The notes: generated by a model not told the origin, from the letters alone. Positions 41,816-55,199 are shown, numbered from the stretch's first letter. The stretch is 64,000 bases of DNA from Limanda limanda (GCF_963576545.1 NC_083637.1:23726007-23790006), one strand, 5' to 3'. Numbers and translations are program-made.

Positions 41816-41860
41816 ACTGGGAACAGATCAAGCAACTGAAGCAGGATGTCCGCAGTGGCC

Positions 41861-42385
41861 TTAAATGGATAGTTCACCCAAAATGAAAATTCCCTCAGTA
41901 TCTACTCACCACTTTGCCGATCGAGTGGTGGGTGAAGTGTTTGAGTCCACAAAAGATTTTTCTCACTGGTAGACAGCGTTGCAGCCAAAGTAAATGACCA
42001 CTACTTCAGACGTAAAAAAACAGAAAAAAAACTGACAATGTCCCCATGTTGCTCCTGTGGTGTCATCCGAGTTCCTGTAGGCCCTGACATTGAAATTCTA
42101 CCCCAATCTGCATAATATACACCATGTTTTCAGCCTAAATTCCTTCTGATATCCTCCACCTAGTAACTGCAGCAGTAACTTGCTGATCTCATCTTGCGAG
42201 AACTCTCGACAGCATTTAGTAGGAAGCTAAAAACATGGTGTAACCGATAGTGTTTTGTATTTGTTGGGTTTTAAAGACACTTGGATGACACCACAGGAGC
42301 AGTATGGAGGCATTTTCTGTTTGTTTGACTTCGATGTATCGATCTCGGCTGCAACATTGTTTACCCCTGAAACTTCAAAAGTGTT
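41861..42385. mobile_element. MITE family B arranged as two inverted halves with an insert
   Basis: A plus-oriented half begins TTAAATGGATAGTTCACCC at about 41859 and runs to about 42080 through 'ctcctgtggtgtcatccg'. A minus-oriented half of the same family lies at about 42275-42385 ('ggatgacaccacaggagcag', 'ggctgcaacattgtttaccc'). About 180 bp of unrelated sequence separates them. The halves could pair as a hairpin. Confidence 0.55.
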
Positions 42386-43748
42386 ACGAACAGGGAGAGT
42401 TCTCTCTTATACAAAGAAGTACAGGAAAATGAAGAGAAGATGAGTGTGGCCAAGTAGTGAAAGAGAGGAATACAGCTGAGGATCTTAAGAAGAACTCCTA
42501 CTATGCATAATTGAACTAAGTATAAACAAGTGCATGCGAACATTGAACAGTTTTAAGTTATTGTCCCATGCAGAAGATTGGCTGGGGTGTCGAGCTAAGA
42601 GCCCCCCCACAACAGTTGATTACATTAGCCAACAGCAATGACAATTTTTGAAAACCTCTATGATCTTCTGCAGGAGACTACAACACTGTGGTCAGAAACC
42701 CCCTAACAAGGCCTTCTGTCAGCGACTTCCTGCCAAAAGCTGAGATATGGTTTGCACTTTAACTTTACTATTATTTATGTAAATGCACATTATGTATCAT
42801 TTGAGCTGGGACCACTGAACTAGGACTGCGAAATTCAACGTGTGATTAACTACACTCATGCTTTTCCCTTAAATCACAAGTCGGAGACGCCGTTCCGAAC
42901 CTGGTATGAACATCCTTCCTGAGTGACTAAATCACAAGTTCAGGTCTGAACACATAAAAATTCTTCTTCTTCAATGCATGTGGCCACTTTATTTTCATTG
43001 TGTGGACACAAATGCATCCTGGGACATATATGGACCGCCCACTCAGCTGACGCCTCAGACCTGATACTTTTACTTTGAATCAAATGTATTTTTACTCTTC
43101 TCAGTGACCATACATTGATTTGTTTGTGGCTACAACATCAACACTGATCACCACATGAACGTTCTTTTCCTAAATTGGTCAAATCTTTCAACAGCTGCAC
43201 GAGATTCATTCAGCCCCTGGACTCATCTCTCTTGCTCATGCCAACACACAAACATCGTCATCAAACCCATCTGTAAACACCGACGAGTAAGAACAACTAC
43301 ATAAGTATGATATTATACATCTTAATGAGGGAAGTGACATCTGATCACAAGTCACTCATTCAGGACTCATAAATAAAAGGTGTGAACCGACGAACTGTTC
43401 ACTTCTGATTGGATCTCCCAGGACGCAGCCGCTCTAAAGAAAGTTTACTTGTAGCTCTTTAAGAAACCATCTTTATTCCTTTTATATATACAAAACTTTA
43501 TCAGTGTTATTGAATGCATGAAAGACTTTAACTTGTTCCATTAACCCATTAACACATGATTTCAAATTAAGAATGCATATTTACTGCATACATAAAACCA
43601 GCATGCATATAACAGTCACAACATAAAAAACAACAGTAACATATGAAGGTTTGCTACATAAGAAAAAGCTCTGAAAAGCTCTGAGGTTCATGAAAAAAAC
43701 AAAAACACGTTCTTCTTGTCGTCGGCAGATCCTGGGCTCGGTGCTCTG
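42386..43748. other. Spacer and pprc1 3'UTR
   Basis: No gene is supported from 42386 to about 43450. The pprc1 3'UTR probably begins at its minus-strand polyadenylation signal (TTTATT on plus, 43472-43477) and runs to the stop codon at 43749. Confidence 0.5.
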
Positions 43749-45284
43749 CTACCTCTTCAATCCTTTCTGGGCTTGTTTCAGCAACGAGTCAAAGTCCAGG
43801 TCCTCAAGCCTGCTCCTGGCAGGAGACGGGTCTGCGTCTCTGTTCGCGTCTGAGGAAGAGACGGACATTGTTTAGGTTTTGTTGACACTGTCACTGAAGT
43901 GTTCAGAACATCTGTACATTCTGAGGGGCTCAAAGTACCCCGAAGTGGAGAATCAGTTATTGTTGATGTTGTGATGAATGAGCTGTTGTCCTAATCGACG
44001 ATGGTCCAGAGCGTTGGTCGCCGTTTTTCCCCAACTTAACGGTTTCAGGCGCTCAAAAACTCACCAGGACGTCAGGCACCAATGTAGAAACAGTGCTTTT
44101 ATTTTTTAACTAAAATGTAGTAGTGTGGCTGTAGCCTGAGTGTGTATATGTGGTTCCTGACCATGCATGTATGTGTCTGTGGACGTGAAGTCCCCTGCAA
44201 CATATATTATGGTTCCTCTGGTGCTGGTCACTAAAATCACTGTGATTGGGCAGGAATAGTTGTGCAAAGACATAAGGGAAACTGTTTTCTTCAGTGAAGT
44301 GATGTACTTGTCCTTGTTTGTCTCACCTAGATCAGAGTAGTTTGAATTACAGAACTGTCTTCTTCCACCGAAGCAGATGTCAAACGGCAGCTCATCAGGC
44401 TTCCGTAGTTTGCAGCCGTTCTCAATGGCTGCAAAGGCAGCTTCCATGTTGTAGAATGTCACAAAGCCGTAGTGGTCGCTATGGGAACCGAAGTTTCAGG
44501 ATTGAAATACTGATGTAGTGATAAAAGATGGAAAAATTCACAAGTAACAGTGAAGGCAATAGAGACGTACCCTCTTTCTCTGAAGTGAAGCGACACATTC
44601 TCCACCTCTCCTAACTGAGAGAAGCGCTCTGTCAGTTCTTCTTGTGTCATCGTCCTGCGGATACGGCCGACGTACACCACCCTGCGCTCGTCCTGTTGGA
44701 GAGTTTAACAATCACTCACCATTCATTGCTTATCTAGATGAAAACAACACTAAGTGTAATATTTTACTCACTATGGCTTTAAGTTTCTGGATTCTGATCT
44801 CGTGCTCTCTCCTCAGGCTCCTGGACTCTCTGCTGCTGCAGTGATGAAGGTGGGAGGGGAAAAACAAGATCACAAAGGTGCATCCATAATAAGAGACAGA
44901 AAGAGATAGAAAACACCCGCATATCAGACGACAATCAAATTACAACATTAACTAACCTGTAAACATCTTTCCACTGCCTTCTACAAATCTGCAGGGATGG
45001 TGATCTGGTTCTGGATGGGGACCTGGACTGGGACCACGATCTAGATCTTGACCTGCTGCATCTCGATCTGGAGTAAGACAGCCTGTAGCGGCGAGGCGGT
45101 GAGTGAGAAACGGATCGGCAGGGGGACGATGAACACGAACTGCTCTCGGAACGCCGGTGATGGAGTCTGCGAATTGAGAATTGGGAATGATGCACTGATG
45201 ACAGATAAGAGAGCAACAATGAGCGTGGTTAACAGACGATGATTACCTCCGTCTCTTTGGAGAGCGAGACGCAGAGCTGGAGGA

Positions 45285-45318
<34 letters not shown>

Positions 45319-46455
45319 CGACATGAGCTGGAGCTGGAGTCAGAATGGGCTGACCGTCTCATATACCTCCTCTTGTCCCTTCCTCTGTCGGGAGGACTGG
45401 GTGGAGGTGTAGGGAGGGTGTATGGGGCCGCCTGCTCTTCACTTGCACCACCATCTGGAAGCTGCACAGCTGTGTCTGTGGATGGGTTTGATTCTGAACC
45501 GGTGGTGCGTTGCTCAGAGTGATGAAGCGACACCGGTTTTGTTTGTCCAGTCGAGGTCTGTGTTTTTAATTCAGCAGCAGCACCTGAGTCGAGAGGAGTC
45601 ACCTGCAATTCAGGAGTTATTTCAGAAATATCCTTGAGTGAAGAGGGCCTAACTCTGTTAGGCTGAGCAGCACTTGTTACTAAAGGATCCGCAGAGCCAC
45701 AGTAATCGTGATCAGAGCATACAATTAGATACATGTGAGCGGAGGTGTGAGCAGCAGGGGCCTCTGAAGGGCCGATGTGAGTCTTCCTGGACGGCAGAGG
45801 GCGGGGGTCTATGATCTGAATGGCCTTAGATGGAGGATTCCTGCGTCTTGCAGGCTGCTCCTGAGTTCTGAGGATGATTTCCGTGCCGAGGGGCTCGGGG
45901 ATGTCCACGCGCTCTGAGGTCTGGAGTTGTGGCTGATTCCTGAGGGGGTTCAGAGTCCTGGAGGATTCCGAATTACGTAGAGGTTCAAGTGCTTCCACAG
46001 AGGGGGTGTGGAGTAATCTGGATTCTGGTCCTACAGGCGTGTTTCTGTCCAGCTGCATGCATCCATCTGTTAGCAGGTTGGGAGGTGGAGTAGAGCTGCT
46101 GAGATCGGGCTGGTTCTCACAAACTCTGTCCTCTTTAGCTGGAGCAGGGAGAATTAAAAGAGGTTAAACAACGGTTTATCAGCATCTAAATAAAGTGCAC
46201 CAGTCATCTGATCACTCACCTTGTGTTTCCTCGAACTGTTCCAGCAGACTGGTCACATCAGGGGCTTCAATCACTGAGGTAGAGGAACAGTAATATTTAC
46301 TCAATACATCAGCTTAATTCATAGCTTTAGTGCCATTTTAAGATTTTACTGCTGACTTTTAAGGCCTGAATCTCTGCTCTATTGCTCTGTGATCTTCAAC
46401 TTACTTTAGTTTTTTCCCGGTAAAAGAGCTTGCAACTGTGTTTTGAAAGGTGCTT

Positions 46456-46488
<33 letters not shown>

Positions 46489-49400
46489 ATATATATATAA
46501 TACTCTTTTTTATTTATTGTATCGGATTTGCTGACCACATCTCTTTTGGTTTACCTGAGTCGGAAGCTGCAGTCTGCGCTCTGCAGCCAACCTGAGGCGA
46601 GGGTGGGGTTTCCTCTGGAGAAGAGGAACCCTGGGATATCTCTGGCACCTTCTTCTTTATCGCTGTGAGAATATCTGTTTGAGAGGGTGGCAGAGCGGAG
46701 GGTGGCAGAGCGGAGTGTGGCGTGAAGGATGGACACTTTATTTGCCTCTCTGTGTCTTCACTTGGTGCCTGAGGAGTCTTTGGTTCCAGCTCGGTTTGTT
46801 TAGTCGGACCGGGTGTTGGTGGCTGTGGTGTGTTGCACTCTGAGGCAGGTTCGGTTTGTGTTGTTTGAGGACACAGTGATAGAGGTGCAGAGGAGAGATC
46901 TGAAACGATCCGGGTAAAGTTGTTTTTAAATTCCTGAAGCCGCGCGGTGCCGTCCTGGCTTAAGAACAGCACCCGGGGCTGTGGCTCTGAAGAGGATGGC
47001 TGTCTTTCAAGAGGTGCTGCTGAGGATTGTTTTTGGCTTTTGTGTGTGGTGCAGTGGAGGTCAGAGTCGGTGCTGTGGAACTCCACTTTGGACTCTGAGG
47101 AGGAGGGGCCAGTGGATGGGGGGGCTGTTTGGCTAACCTGGAGGGTAACGAAGACAGGATTTGGGGGATCGATACTTATCAATGTTGGTTTCTTTGCTGG
47201 ACTTCTTGTGCTTTCAGGCACCTTCCCATTTGGGTTAGTCCGGTTGTCTGGCAGTGGACTGGCCGGAGAGACGGTTTTGGATTCAGGTCTCGGGCGCTTT
47301 GATCCTCTGTGATGCAGATGAGAGGATGGCTTTGCCTCTGAGGGCCTCTTCGACAGAGATGCATGATGGGATACAGTCTTGAAGCCAGGTTTATGCAGAT
47401 GATCAGTGCTGCTTCTGGTCTTTGGTCCACAGGTGCTTTGACTTTGTCCGTGTAAATTGAAGATGGGGGTCAACTCCTTGGGGGCCTCAGAAACCGAGGG
47501 CCACTTGGTTGTGTTGCTTCCCTGTTTCTCCACCAGGGGCTGTCTCTTCTGGCGCAGCTGTCTGTACTGCTGGAGGCTCAGTGACTTGGCCTTCGTCTCA
47601 CCTTTAGGTGGCACCACGTCTGCCTTGTCACTGTTCGTTTCTGCAGACGCTGCTGTCTGAGGTTCAAGTGTCGATCCTGCTAAGTTTTCCAGTGCTTTAC
47701 AGAATGGAACTGACACAGTGTCACTTGTGTTCCCACTCGTTAGATTTGTCTCAATCAGTCCCTGTTCCACTGGCTCCTTAAAAGAAGTCACTTGAACGGG
47801 GCCGAAGCTCACTCTTTTCCTCTCCCTGGATGGTGGCGCTCTCTTTCCATTCAGCAACACACCTTTCAGGAGTTTCCCATCCTCTCTTTTCTCCTCTCTC
47901 TCCCCTTTCACAGGCTCCTCATCGTCAGACACCACATTTATCTCTTCGTCGCTCCCTTCGGTCGGCCTCTCGTACCGCCACACCTCCTCTTGGGAGAACA
48001 GCGTGTGGTCTTTCCTCTCTTTACTCCCCTCCTCCACGTACAGCTTCAGACAGTAGGGGTGCATGAGCCTCACCAGGTTGACCAAAGAGGTGGAGGTGAA
48101 GATCTCGATTTCATTCTCTGCTTTTGACTTGGACTTTAACGATATTTGACTTTGTTGTGTGAGCAGCTGAATATTGCTCTCATCTTCCTTTTTTCCATCC
48201 GTCTTTATAGAGAAGGTTACCTTTGGTGATGTGGGTCTTGCTGTAGGTCTGAGTGATATGACCTAAAGAGAAGGAGAGGGAGGTTTAGATCTTTAGTGTC
48301 CAAGCTTTGAGAACCAGAAAAGTCAGTGTCTCTATTTAGCATGTCCAGTTATCTAAATAAAACCAAGTTCATGTATCCCAACATTCCAAGTCTATGGATC
48401 CGTGAGCAGTTCATACTTCACAACTCGCCTTTTTGTGATCATGATGTGCTACAAATCACTATTTCAAACTTTTGCCTCGATTACGATTAATGAACCATTC
48501 TGTTATTTATTAGAACGGTACGCGAGCCAATCATTTGATCTGGTCTGAGTGAAATTATTGGTTGTGTTTATCACAATCCTGCAAGGGCCACAGACAGCAA
48601 CCTTTTCTTCATTTTGTCCCAGACAACTTTATTTATAGATGGCTATCAGGAGGTGAAGAGAAACATAGAACATAAAAACTGTATCAGAAACACATTACAA
48701 ACCCTAATTTTAATACCTGAAAATAACACACATACAATTTGTGGCTTTTTGTGACTCATACAAGAACTTAGCCTACTACTACTTTGTGTTGATACTTTGC
48801 ACAAAAGCAATATCCCTTAGTCAGGGGGCACCTCACCACTACATTACCCTTTACATCATTTATCTCGCCTCCACCCGGATTTGCAGTAAAAGCTGCGATT
48901 CGCCTGCATATTTTTATCGATTATTGATTGTCCAAATAATTTAAATTGTTATGTTATCATACACCATAGCAGTCCTGATAAATTGTCTTTTACCCTAACA
49001 CATTAAAGATGGTGTTGAGTCGTCTCAGACTGATGCTCAGATTCATGAAGCACTAGATCAACAGATATGTCTTTTAATTTGTCTCTCCAGTGTGTGTACT
49101 CACCACTGGGTTGTCCCTGCACCTCTGGTGGGAGAGGAGCTTAGTGTCAGGCAGAACATCGAAGGGAGACAGAGTCCCCTCGTCATCCCCCACGCTGTCC
49201 AGCATCTCAGTGAGGGCCGACAGCAGGGACTCGCTCTCTTCCTCCACTCCACTCTTATCCTGTGAAGACCCAGCACAGTCCAAATGTTCTGATTTAATAA
49301 ACTCTATCAAAACTCTGACAGGTGTTTTACACGTCTGAACACTGATGATGGGGAGTCGTTCAGATTGACAAGGTTTAACACTGACCTCTGTTGTGACTGT

Positions 49401-51823
49401 GGGGTCGTCAAAAATGGACAGGATGGAGTGATCCGTACAGGACTGTGAGTCCATGGCGTCAACATCACCTCGGCTCAGGAGCGACTGCAGAGACACAATC
49501 CGAAAAAAACGACATCAAAACCCAGGTTGTGTACAATAAAGACTGTGCACGCACAATGATCCTGTCTACATTTACCTCCTGCAGTTTTACAACACACTCC
49601 TTCTTCTGGGTGGGAGCACAGACTGAGGCTCCGGACGCAATGAGCTTGAAAATTAACTTTCTCAGCATAAACAGGAAAAGCTCCCTGACAAGGCTGCAAA
49701 CACAGCCATAAAACAGCAGTGAGGCCGAGGTTTACTTCACGTTTGGGACCTGCCGCTGAGATACACTCCTTAATTAGCCCGTCACCAAATATACAAATAC
49801 CACACAACTGTAATGCATCAAAAAAAATTTCCCCTTTATAAACTATTGAGTATTTTTGATTTGGTAAATGGCCAGAAAGTAAAACATAATACAGATCAAA
49901 ATCACTTTCAGCCTACATTTTCATATTAAAATGTCATAGTTTGTTATACTCGCAGTCGCAGGGCCAAACTCAAATATATTGAGTTTACTATCGCTAAGGA
50001 CTAGACACATGTTGGACAAACTACAACCGGGGATTATTATTTTAAATATCAGAACTGCCGCTGTGGAATTTCTCATCTCTCCGCTCCTCCGTTCATCACT
50101 AAAACTCAGCTGCAGACCTATTTGGACATTTATACATACATCTTCAATACTATAAAACCAGTGCACCCTGAAAGTGTTTTGGTAGTTTAATTATAATTGT
50201 TTAACAGCTCATGACTATTGCAAAACAGTAACTATTGCCGTGTGTAGTATTGACCTGTACTGTTAGTTTATAATTAAGATTACGCAAAAACTCCAGGACA
50301 GATTATCACGGAACTTGGTTGAAGGAAGCAGTATGCGTTGGGAAATTGCAGAGATTTCTTTCGCTTCCTCTAACATTGTGAGATTTCATTGATTCATTTG
50401 AGAAAAATTTGAGAATCTGGATTTCAAAGCAAAATCTAATCATATTAAGGGGCTAACATCTATATGTGTGCATATAACCAGAGTTACTGTTACACACAAC
50501 ACACACACACAGCTGTTTTACTTGTTAATGAATATTAACGGTCACCGCCTATTCCAGAAAATCTCTGCACCTTAGCACTGTACGTGCCCATAACTCTCTC
50601 TCTATATATATATGTTGTTTAATGTCTGATTGTTATTTATGTGCACCAACCACACCAAGGCAATTTCCTGTATGTGCAAATATACTTGGCAATTAAAAGA
50701 ATTCTGATTCTGATTTGCTGCTGTTTCAAATAAACATCTGTATCTGGTGAGGGAACTGTTGGTGGATGAATATGTTCTACTGAGTGATATTTTAGTTATT
50801 AATAAAATTGTTTCTCTCATCCTTCATTTTGTATATTCAACTTCTGAAAATACCTAAGGTGATGAGATCAGGTGCCATTCATTTTTTAAAAATTATCATT
50901 ATTTTACTGCCAGGTACAACAAGTAGTCGTTGATTCATTCTCTGATGGACGAACTGATCAATTTACTTACTGCAGCACTTCTATTGTACAACTTCCTCAG
51001 TGAAATAACATCTACACATGAGCCACAGGTGTTTAGTCTGTAAACATCAGGATGAAAACTGACACCATCAAAAAGTCAAACTATTGACTCTTTGCGAGGC
51101 TTCAGGACCATTTCTAAGTAAAGTAAGAAGAGAGTGATGTAAAGTTTATTAGGACAGAGGTGTGCAGGAGAGAGAGAGAGGGGGGGGGCTTCAACAGGCC
51201 TCAGCTGTCACAACCTGAGCACCATCTCTGCTGCAGAGAAACAGGAGCTCAGAGGACCTGACCCGGGACAGTCACCTGTCTTAACGTGACAGGAACCAGC
51301 CTGTAGACAGACTGAGCTGCAGCTGGAGACAGCAGAGGCAGGAGGGTGAAGAAAGAGCAGGACTCGGTCGGTGGTCTGACCAGGGACCAGACCAGGGACC
51401 AGGACACAGGCCGGATGTGAGCACGGTGTCCTCCCGAGGCTAATGCCCGCTCCCTGTCCGCTCTAACACGACCGTTCTCTGCAATGTGGGACACGATCAC
51501 AGACCCGATGATGTGACCCAAAATGATAATTACTGTGATTCTGTCCCGACACCCTCTTAACCTGCTGCGATCCCCCCGACCACCGGCCCGAGCTCCGCTA
51601 GCCTCCCTCTCCCTCATTCAGCCACGTGTCGCCCGGCGCACATGTGGCCTTTGCCCGCCCCGGGGAACCACTTCCTGTCGCCCGATCCCGCCCGCCCCCC
51701 CTGATCGGGACCCCCATGCAGATAGAGACTGGGACCCGGTACCTCGTGGTGGAAGCTGTGGCTCAGGAAGTCGCTTCCGTCGGCGTTTAATTCCGCTTCT
51801 CTCCCCATCCACCGCGCCGCCAT
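43749..51823 (-). CDS. pprc1: PGC-1-related coactivator 1 (PPRC1), eleven coding exons
   Basis: Exons (minus): 51823-51743, 49484-49386, 49259-49104, 48262-46555, 46273-46220, 46138-45247, 45166-44957, 44835-44772, 44692-44571, 44478-44327, 43849-43749; about 1212 residues (human 1664). PPRC1 is a growth-regulated coactivator of NRF-1/GABP and mitochondrial gene expression. It shows an N-terminal acidic activation region (LLSALTEMLDSVGDDEGTLSPFDVLPD), VNLVRLMHPYC, SLSLQQYRQLRQKRQ, a Pro/Ser-rich middle, VTSLLEQFEE, the HCF-1-binding tetrapeptide DHDY (~842-845), a polySer/RS domain, and an RRM (VVYVGRIRRTMTQEEL to FGGRRQFCNSNYSDL). It ends DFDSLLKQAQKGLKR, typical of the PGC-1 family. MAARWMG was chosen as start by family N-terminus; an in-frame ATG five codons upstream (51838) is possible. 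Joining exon 1 directly to 49484 is inferred from matching phases. Confidence 0.95.
46457..46500. repeat. (AT)n microsatellite in pprc1 intron 4
   Basis: An AT dinucleotide tract with a TTT interruption starts about 55 bp after the pprc1 exon 4 donor. Confidence 0.9.
50540..50725 (+). repeat. LINE/SINE 3' tail ending in ATTCTG repeats
   Basis: The block contains 'ttatgtgcaccaaccacacc', 'caatttcctgtatgtgcaaa' and 'tacttggcaattaaaag' and ends in 'attctgattctgatt', the standard 3' end of a widespread fish non-LTR element. It is a truncated non-coding copy in pprc1 intron 1. Confidence 0.55.
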
Positions 51824-51826
51824 CTT
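51816..51826 (-). promoter_or_regulatory. YY1-type motif over the pprc1 start codon
   Basis: AAGATGGCGGC on the minus strand is an exact match to the YY1 consensus and includes the proposed start codon of pprc1, an arrangement common in genes for translation and respiration. Function is inferred from the motif. Confidence 0.5.
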
Positions 51827-51839
51827 GCTGCACCACATG

Positions 51840-54800
51840 GTCCTCTGGCAGGCCGGACCACGTGGTCCCCGGCTGGAAGCACGTGGGGGGGAGACACCGA
51901 CCCAGGATCAGTGTGTGGTCCCCAGACCCGCGGTGGAAAGTGAGGAGAGGGATGTTAATCTGATCCAAGGTCAGCTACATCCATGCTTAACGCTTTAATC
52001 TTTAAAACTACTTATTTCACTGCAAAGACACACGGATCAGCGAAGCGGCTGTTTGTGTTCTTATGTGTTTAATTTAATTAGTTTTTAATTTATTTCGAGA
52101 TAATCAACACATGCTTAACACTGTCACTTGTGTTTAGTCACATTATTAATCATATTTGATTTTAACTGATTTATTCTACACATAATAAAACAAAATACAT
52201 ATGGAGATGTAAGATAAGAGGAGATGCCATCTTGCACCTGGATTACAATATATAATACAGTGAATATAACAATAGAGTATTACATCTCAGCAGGAGTGAA
52301 AAAGAATAGAAATGAATATAACCGTGTAAACTGCACTAGAAGTTAAATAGAAAATAGAGTGTTCAGGGAATATGCCTAGAATGCAAAGTTTCGGATTTAA
52401 ATCGATCTCTTTTTGAACATATTTCCAGAAATCCCAGAATATGAATATTTTTTTTAATATTTCGCTCAAAAGTGACACCTAACGTCCAAGTGACTGAACT
52501 ACAAGCTGAGCAGTCACATAGCTTCACCTCGGGTTTTATGTAAGAGTGCGATTTTCCCATACTATGTAAAGAGTTTGGGAACAAAATTCCAACTCAATGC
52601 AGAATATAATGTATTATTACCATGATATTTTTTCTTTTGAAGGAGAATGTTTCTTCAAGCTCTTCTTTTCTTATGTCTGCCGATTCTGCATTTGTCAAAA
52701 GGGGAAAATTAATAGATAGAATTTTTTAAATTTAAAAATGAAGTCATTAAAAAGAAATTCCCGGTACAAATTGATTCAGTAGAACCAGATTTTACAAGAA
52801 CGCATCTGTAGGCTAAAACGTCCCTCCATGTTTCTTCCGTTTATTAAAAATGCAGGAGAAATAATGGTAATAGCAGACAGATGCTCTGCTCGGGGTGTCT
52901 CACACATTATGAATTTAATGATTTGTGTGAATCAGTATTTTTCCCTTTATGGCAGGAGGCTTTAATAGAAGCGGCACCAGCAGAGTAACCGGGAGTTATC
53001 TTGAAATTGGAAGTTACGCTGTGTAAAGCTGTTAAATGCTCCCAGGTGCTACATTATCTCCCACTGCTGAGCGCCTGCACCAGGATCTTATGCAGAACAG
53101 TCGGTGGCAAGTCGAGCTCTGAAGTGGCGTCGTACGGCCGAGCAGAGAGCGTTCCTGCTTCCTGGGGGTCTGCCTCATCCCCAGATCAGACGGAGATTAC
53201 CTGCATGCTCAGACATTGCAATATTGATGTGTTGACGTTCCTGATTAACGTGTGTACTCGCCGCATCGCTGTTGGGGTCTAACGACGGCGCCAGACCCTT
53301 GGTGAGAAATGGCGCCCAGTGAGGCCCATGTTGAAGTCCTCACATGAATTTAAATGTGCTCTGGCCTCAGAAGGCATTCGCACCGCGCACTAGATCATTA
53401 TGATTGAAGACATTTGAATGCGTTTATTGGTTGTGTTCACATGACTTACTGTATTGCCGAAACCCCTTCGTGACTCTGCAATCACATGAATCAGAAGCAG
53501 GGCTGATTCATAACAAATCATGTTTTCTTCCTCCCGTGCAGCTCCACACTGTTTCCTGATATATGGAGAATAATTATTCTATACACCTGAATAATAAATA
53601 CGGATGTCTGAACCAGTGTTTGCGTTTTCTCTCTCCAGCTGATGAAGCAGCACCAAACCTCATGATCCACGGAAAAATTATATGATGATCTTTGGATGGT
53701 TGATTACATTAACATATTCAGCACAGCAGCCAAGTGTTTTCCTCTCTCTTCCCCGGGCTGCTCGAGCCATTAAACTACCCCGATTCCGATTGTGCAGTGA
53801 TGCTGAGGTTGTTCTCTACAAAGTAAATCATTTCTGCTGGAGTGTCTCTGAGAGCTGAATCCGGTCGGACCAGTCTAACATGGAAGACACACATCATACT
53901 ATGACATTTTCTAGCCTCATCTTAACCAGGCGAGGCTGATCAGTAGCGTTTGAAATCACTGAAAATAGGTTTTCACTAAAATACGAAAAACTGAAATCAC
54001 ACTAGAGCAAATGAAAAATGGAATTGTCGTAAATCTTCTGTTAATGGTTTCTCCGGTCTCTCTGGAAACTGCTGACCTGGCTCTGCCTAAAAATAACAAC
54101 ATATACTCCCGGCACCGGCGCTGTAATTAACAAATTATAATGACCTTTTTTAATCCACAATCATTAATGAATCCACTTTTTGTAGTCATTATTGGAGATA
54201 CTAGTAGGTGGCTTTTGTTCATCCTTTTTCATTTGAACAGACTGGCTGTGTGAGCCGTCTTGTATGCAAATGTTTAGCTTCACAGGTGCAGATGATGATA
54301 ATATGTATTAGACCTGTCGTAATTCACACTTTTTGTTTCCCTTTTCTTTTCTTAAACATGTCCTAGCTGTTGACGCGTCACTCAAAAGAGCCTTGGCCCT
54401 TCAATGGAGGAAAGTGCTCGAAATTATAACACTGACATCCTTTGATATATTGAGTTGATAGGCCTCCAGTGTCATAATATACTGAGTGGAAATATTCTGT
54501 TCAGGACACTGTGCAAATATATCTGCTGTTATTTATTCTCTCCACTAGATGGTGATATGTCTGTATCACCTAATTAGTTCCATACACGATGTTATTTGTA
54601 AAAGTTGTGAATGACTTCACCTCCAGTTAGCTGATTGCTCCATGCGAGCCACCTTTTCACAGCGGAGGCCAATCAGATATTCAAACATGAATGAAACGGA
54701 GCTTCATTTGTTTGGCGTTATCTCGTGTTATCTCCCGAGTTTTTCTGCGGAGGACCGTAGATGTGTCTGGCCTCTTATCTCGTGCATACCAGCCAGGAGT

Positions 54801-55150
54801 TGACCTTTTTGCTGAATGTCATGGTGGTACACCGAGTCAATGGGGATACTAGATTACTGGGGAGAAATATGTGCGAAGACAGCCAAGGCACCACGTAGTC
54901 CCTTTTTATTTATTTTGATCCAAAGGGTGACCTGGTGTATACTTCCCATGTTCATCGACCCCATCTCCTCAAGCCAAGTTTCTTTTAATTACATATCTTC
55001 TTCTCTACTGCTGCCACATCTATAATGTCCGTCTCATGTGCAGCACACAAACTATAAACAGTGACAGTACATTATAGAACTGTTCCAGGAGGACTCGCTA
55101 ATGAATCATTTTAATGTAGCTCAGGAGCATTAACACAGGCCAAGCAAACA
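51840..55150. other. Gene-free region upstream of pprc1, possible regulatory DNA
   Basis: No coding signal and few recognisable repeats. 51840-51960 is the GC-rich pprc1 promoter side. Two stretches (about 52890-53290 and 54040-54260) are of mixed composition, with homeodomain-type TAATTA/TTAATGA words, and are free of simple repeats. They could be conserved non-coding elements, but that cannot be judged without alignment. TCCACTAGATGGTG near 54541 is CTCF-like. Confidence 0.3.
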
Positions 55151-55189
55151 GTCAGCTTCTAAACAGGCACTGCAAGAGTCTTAACACTG

Positions 55190-55199
55190 GCACACACGC

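Noticed and set aside
46947..48127. Plus-strand ORFs of 80-121 residues inside pprc1
   Set aside because: They lie antisense to the large pprc1 exon 4; their length reflects the composition of the real coding strand.
49576..49693. Internal cassette exon of pprc1 between exon 1 and exon 2
   Set aside because: Either acceptor choice gives a length that is not a multiple of three and breaks the frame; only an alternative first exon remains possible.
53001..53282. 93-residue plus ORF in the pprc1-ldb1 spacer
   Set aside because: No domain, no start context and no neighbouring exons; the region is better described as possible regulatory DNA.
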